DNA of 64,000 nucleotides from SG8-38 sp041576815 (GTDB lineage Bacteria > Myxococcota_A > Polyangia > Polyangiales > Houyiibacteriaceae): positions 1 through 64,000 of the forward strand of contig JBFGKE010000006.1 of the NCBI GenBank assembly GCA_041576815.1, given 5' to 3'. Positions 61,964 through 64,000 of this stretch are shown here, piece after piece. The notes beneath the pieces are model-generated. The model did not search any database, was not told where the DNA came from, and worked only from the letters and a program-made list of their open reading frames with translations. The translations under genes and the position numbers were made by a program. Numbering within the stretch: position 1 is the stretch's first letter; every line of letters starts with the position of its first letter.

Positions 61964-61992
61964 AGTGTAAGTGCCGTCCCCTATAAACTCAA
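61964..61992 (-). promoter_or_regulatory. Promoter of the lemA operon
   Basis: On the minus strand TTGAGT (61987-61992) and TACACT (61964-61969) are 17 bp apart, 30 bp upstream of the lemA start. The divergent SDR gene may use TATAAA (61982-61987) with TTCCAG (61960-61965) on the opposite strand, so two promoters overlap here. Confidence 0.55.
61971..61990. repeat. Degenerate half copy of the GTCCCC repeat
   Basis: GTGCCGTCCCCTATAAACTC matches the right half of the palindromic repeat (TGTCCCCTATATAA...). It lacks the left GGGGAC arm. It supplies the TATAAA and overlaps the -35 box used by the divergent promoters at this site. Confidence 0.5.
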
Positions 61993-61998
61993 ATACGG

Positions 61999-62916
61999 AT
62001 GAGGCGCGACGTGACAGTCTTGCTCACTGGTGCGAGCACGGGCATCGGGCTCGAAGTCGCGCGCGCGCTGACCCGAACCAACCATCGTGTCTTCTTGACG
62101 GCGCGGAAAAGCTCGCTTGCGCGATTCGACGTGCACGCGATCGGCGAATCGGAGCGCGTACGGATTCGCCCGCTCGATGTGACGCGCCGCGAAGAGCGTG
62201 AGGCCATCATCGCGGAAGCGGAGCGCGATTGGGGCGGCATCGAAGTTCTGATCAACAACGCCGGGCTCTCGTATCGCGCGGTCATCGAGCACATCGAGGA
62301 ACGGGAGCGTCTCGCGCAGATGGACGTCAATTTTCGGTCGCCGATGGAGCTGATTCGCCTCGTGCTGCCAGGCATGCGGCAAAAGCGTGGGGGGCGCATC
62401 ATCACCGTGAGCTCGGTGGGCGGGATGATGGCGATGCCTACGATGGGGGCCTACAGCGCGTCGAAGTTTGCGCTCGAGGGCGCGCACGAGGCGCTTTGGT
62501 ACGAGGTTCGGCCCTGGGGAATCCGGGTGAGTCTCGTGCAACCCGGCTTCGTTCGCTCGGATGGGTTTCAAAAGGTGCGCTACACGCCCGAGAGCGGCCG
62601 GTCGGAGCACGAGCTCGCAGAGCCTTACCACGAGCACTACGTGAACATGGCGCCGTTCATCGCGAGGCTCATGGCGGCATCGCGCGCTACGCCCGAGTCG
62701 GTCGCGCGGGTCGTCCTCCGGACGATGCACCGCCGGCGGCCGCCGCTCCGCGTTCCCGCAACCTTCGACGCGCTTGGATTTTCGTTTCTAAGACGGGTGT
62801 TGCCGCGAAGCACGTATCATTGGCTTCTCTACAAGATGCTGCCGCGGGTCGATGAATGGGGGCCGTCTGCGAAGCGACCCTCCGCACTGCCGCGCGCGAC
62901 CCGAGACGACGGCTGA
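61999..62916 (+). CDS. Short-chain dehydrogenase/reductase (SDR)
   Basis: A 305-residue classical SDR. The cofactor loop is VLLTGASTGIGLEVARAL (TGxxxGIG near 10-17). LINNAGLSYRAV is the NNAG structural motif, IITVSSVGGM holds the catalytic Ser, and YSASKFALEG the Tyr-x-x-x-Lys pair (near 152). Length beyond 250 residues and the Arg/Pro-rich tail suggest an extended C-terminus. The product acts on an unknown alcohol or ketone in the cytoplasm. ATG 61999 lies within 6 bp of a candidate transcription start; GTG 62011 is another option. It is divergent from lemA and ends 5 bp before the convergent GTPase gene. Confidence 0.9.
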   Translation: MRRDVTVLLTGASTGIGLEVARALTRTNHRVFLTARKSSLARFDVHAIGESERVRIRPLDVTRREEREAIIAEAERDWGGIEVLINNAGLSYRAVIEHIEERERLAQMDVNFRSPMELIRLVLPGMRQKRGGRIITVSSVGGMMAMPTMGAYSASKFALEGAHEALWYEVRPWGIRVSLVQPGFVRSDGFQKVRYTPESGRSEHELAEPYHEHYVNMAPFIARLMAASRATPESVARVVLRTMHRRRPPLRVPATFDALGFSFLRRVLPRSTYHWLLYKMLPRVDEWGPSAKRPSALPRATRDDG

Positions 62917-62921
62917 GCGCG

Positions 62922-63437
62922 CTACGCAGAGGCCTTTCGCGCGTCGAGCATCATTTCCGCGAGCCTCTCGAACACCGAACGCACGTTGGCTCCCGTCTTT
63001 GCGCTCGCCTGAGCGATGTACCAATCGAGCTGGGCCGCGGCGTCGAGCTGCGTCGTGCTCAGGGCGAAATCCGCAGTGAGGTCGATCTTGTTGACGACGA
63101 GCACCGAGGGGCGGGACCCGATGAACCCGCGACCTCTGGCTTGCGCGTCGAGCAGATGGTCGAGCGTTCGCGGCTTGGTCGCATCGACCACGAACACCAG
63201 GCCGGATGCGCCAGAGATGAACGAGGCGGTGTACTGGCCCAAGGCCTCGTGCGCGCCAGGATCCCAAAGCATCAGCTCGAGGGTGTCTTCGCCGACCTCG
63301 AGCACGCCTTTGTAGATCGCGATCGCGATCGACGACCCCTCACCCTCCTCGAAGCAGTCCTCGACGAAGCGACGGACGAGGCTCGTTTTTCCGGCACCCG
63401 GGGCGCCGAGCATGCAGACCTTTCGCCTAAGCTTCAT
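62922..63437 (-). CDS. Ras-like small GTPase with atypical switch II
   Basis: A 171-residue Ras/Rab-type P-loop protein. Motifs: RRKVCMLGAPGAGKTSLVRRF (P-loop at 11-19), VLVVNKIDL (NKxD), and IAQASAKTG (SAK). The switch II segment is LMLWDPGAHEALGQY, where Rab/Ras have DTAGQE: the Gly of DxxG is displaced and the catalytic Gln is His. The switch I Thr is also not obvious. This suggests a protein that hydrolyses GTP slowly or is regulated differently. It overlaps the upstream gene by 11 bp, and is soluble without a lipid box. Small Ras-like proteins such as MglA control polarity in myxobacteria, but this one is not MglA. Confidence 0.88.
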   Translation of the reverse strand: MKLRRKVCMLGAPGAGKTSLVRRFVEDCFEEGEGSSIAIAIYKGVLEVGEDTLELMLWDPGAHEALGQYTASFISGASGLVFVVDATKPRTLDHLLDAQARGRGFIGSRPSVLVVNKIDLTADFALSTTQLDAAAQLDWYIAQASAKTGANVRSVFERLAEMMLDARKASA

Positions 63438-64000
63438 CGGGTTCGGGCCCCGCTTCCGCCTTACGACGCCGCTCGAGCAAGAGGCGACGCATTTCGAGCT
63501 GCGCTTGGGTAACCCGCTTGACCTCTCGCTCGATGCGATCGGCCATGGCCTGATTGACCTCGTTCAGGCTGTCGACGAAGGGCTGATCGAGCGGTCGCTG
63601 GGTCACGACGACCTCGTAGAGGGCATCGAACGTGTCGATCACATCCTGCGGGAGATCGGTATCGGGGACGCTCGCGTCTTCACCTCCCTCGCCGTCCTGC
63701 GTCCGAAGCGCAGGCGTGACCGCGCGAATCGCCGCGTCGACGTCCCCGTCGCCAAGCCATTCGAACACGTGTCGCAACGTCTGCTCGGGCGAGTCGAGCA
63801 CGGAGTCGTACGCGACCATGTAGAAGGGGTAGCGGCGGGTCACGATGTCGCTAATCAAGGAAAAGTTTTCGACCCACCACTCGATCACCGGGCGCATGAC
63901 CACCGGCTCGGGCGGCGGCTCGGCGCCGTCTTTGCGCGCCGCCTGCTTCGCTTCGCGCTCGATGGCGTAGAGGCGATCGACCGAGCGGACGTATTGCCGC
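63427..64000 (-). CDS. Sulfotransferase-like protein, C-terminal part (partial)
   Basis: The frame is open to the right edge, so the N-terminus with the PAPS-binding loop is outside the window. The visible 190 residues include RQYVRSVDRLYAIE (typical helix after the RNP motif), FYMVAYDSVLDSPEQTLRHVFEWLGDGD, which fits the sulfotransferase Y-E-x-L...P-x-x-T...x-x-F-L-G pattern, and then an acidic linker (DGEGGEDASVPDTDLP) and a long basic helix (MADRIEREVKRVTQAQLEMRRLLLERRRKAE). The final helix is an addition to common sulfotransferases. Its stop lies inside the start of the GTPase gene, so the two are probably co-translated and might act together. Confidence 0.6.
   Translation of the reverse strand, partial: RQYVRSVDRLYAIEREAKQAARKDGAEPPPEPVVMRPVIEWWVENFSLISDIVTRRYPFYMVAYDSVLDSPEQTLRHVFEWLGDGDVDAAIRAVTPALRTQDGEGGEDASVPDTDLPQDVIDTFDALYEVVVTQRPLDQPFVDSLNEVNQAMADRIEREVKRVTQAQLEMRRLLLERRRKAEAGPEPDEA

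Overview
The window looks like chromosomal DNA of a high-GC, Gram-negative member of the Myxococcota (Polyangia or Sandaracinaceae-like; the exact family cannot be read from this sequence). The grounds are two proteins with MYXO-CTERM-type C-terminal anchors, 'Myxococcus Cys-rich' disulfide repeats joined to a thrombospondin type 3 array, two Hanks-type Ser/Thr kinases (one with the myxobacterial HRDVSAENL catalytic loop), many lipoproteins, a LysM/FecR/beta-barrel protein and recBCD. No tRNA, CRISPR array, insertion sequence, integrase or phage gene was found.

Layout. 1-580: the 5' end of a 16S rRNA gene leaving the left edge on the minus strand, with its leader and promoter. 581-5973: a MarR-type regulator, a fatty acid hydroxylase/sterol desaturase homologue, a lipoprotein of the penicillin acylase family and an unknown lipoprotein. 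6032-11197: a giant secreted Cys-rich/TSP3 calcium-binding protein. 11476-16881: a minus-strand signalling run of adenylate cyclase, Ser/Thr kinase with a degenerate receiver tail, and LysM-FecR-barrel protein. 16931-23627: glutamate synthase gltBD preceded by an Lrp-type regulator. 23790-34861: mixed housekeeping and envelope genes (kinase, trypsin-like protease, MepA endopeptidase, RdgB, a YyaL-like thioredoxin-domain protein, dipeptide epimerase, lipase-like hydrolase, flavin reductase, unknowns). 34939-35970: a di-haem peroxidase. 36282-41761: a two-gene double-activase/HgdB-like radical enzyme system. 41892-53126: a long plus-strand run of carboxynorspermidine dehydrogenase, nspC, an SRPBCC protein and recC-recB-recD. 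53129-58799: an RTX/gingipain-type secreted protease and a GMC oxidoreductase. 58796-61934: a lemA, M48 protease, DUF2007 cluster followed by a 58-residue small gene. 61999-64000: an SDR, a Ras-like GTPase with unusual motifs and a sulfotransferase-like gene cut by the right edge.

How the genes connect. The gltBD enzymes make glutamate and sit downstream of an Lrp/AsnC regulator that is a natural candidate to control them. MepA and the Ala-Glu epimerase could both act in murein turnover. recCBD would form the helicase-nuclease for double-strand-break repair. The cyclase, kinase and LysM-FecR protein are packed with 2-13 bp gaps and probably form an envelope-sensing module. A short palindromic repeat (GGGGACTGTCCCC core, A-run on one side, CTATAT on the other) occurs as one single copy, two tandem pairs with an identical 36-bp period, and one degenerate half copy. 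In one reading direction each full copy looks like an intrinsic terminator. The best candidates for an undescribed system are the double-activase/HgdB-like pair, the cyclase-kinase-FecR operon and this repeat family.
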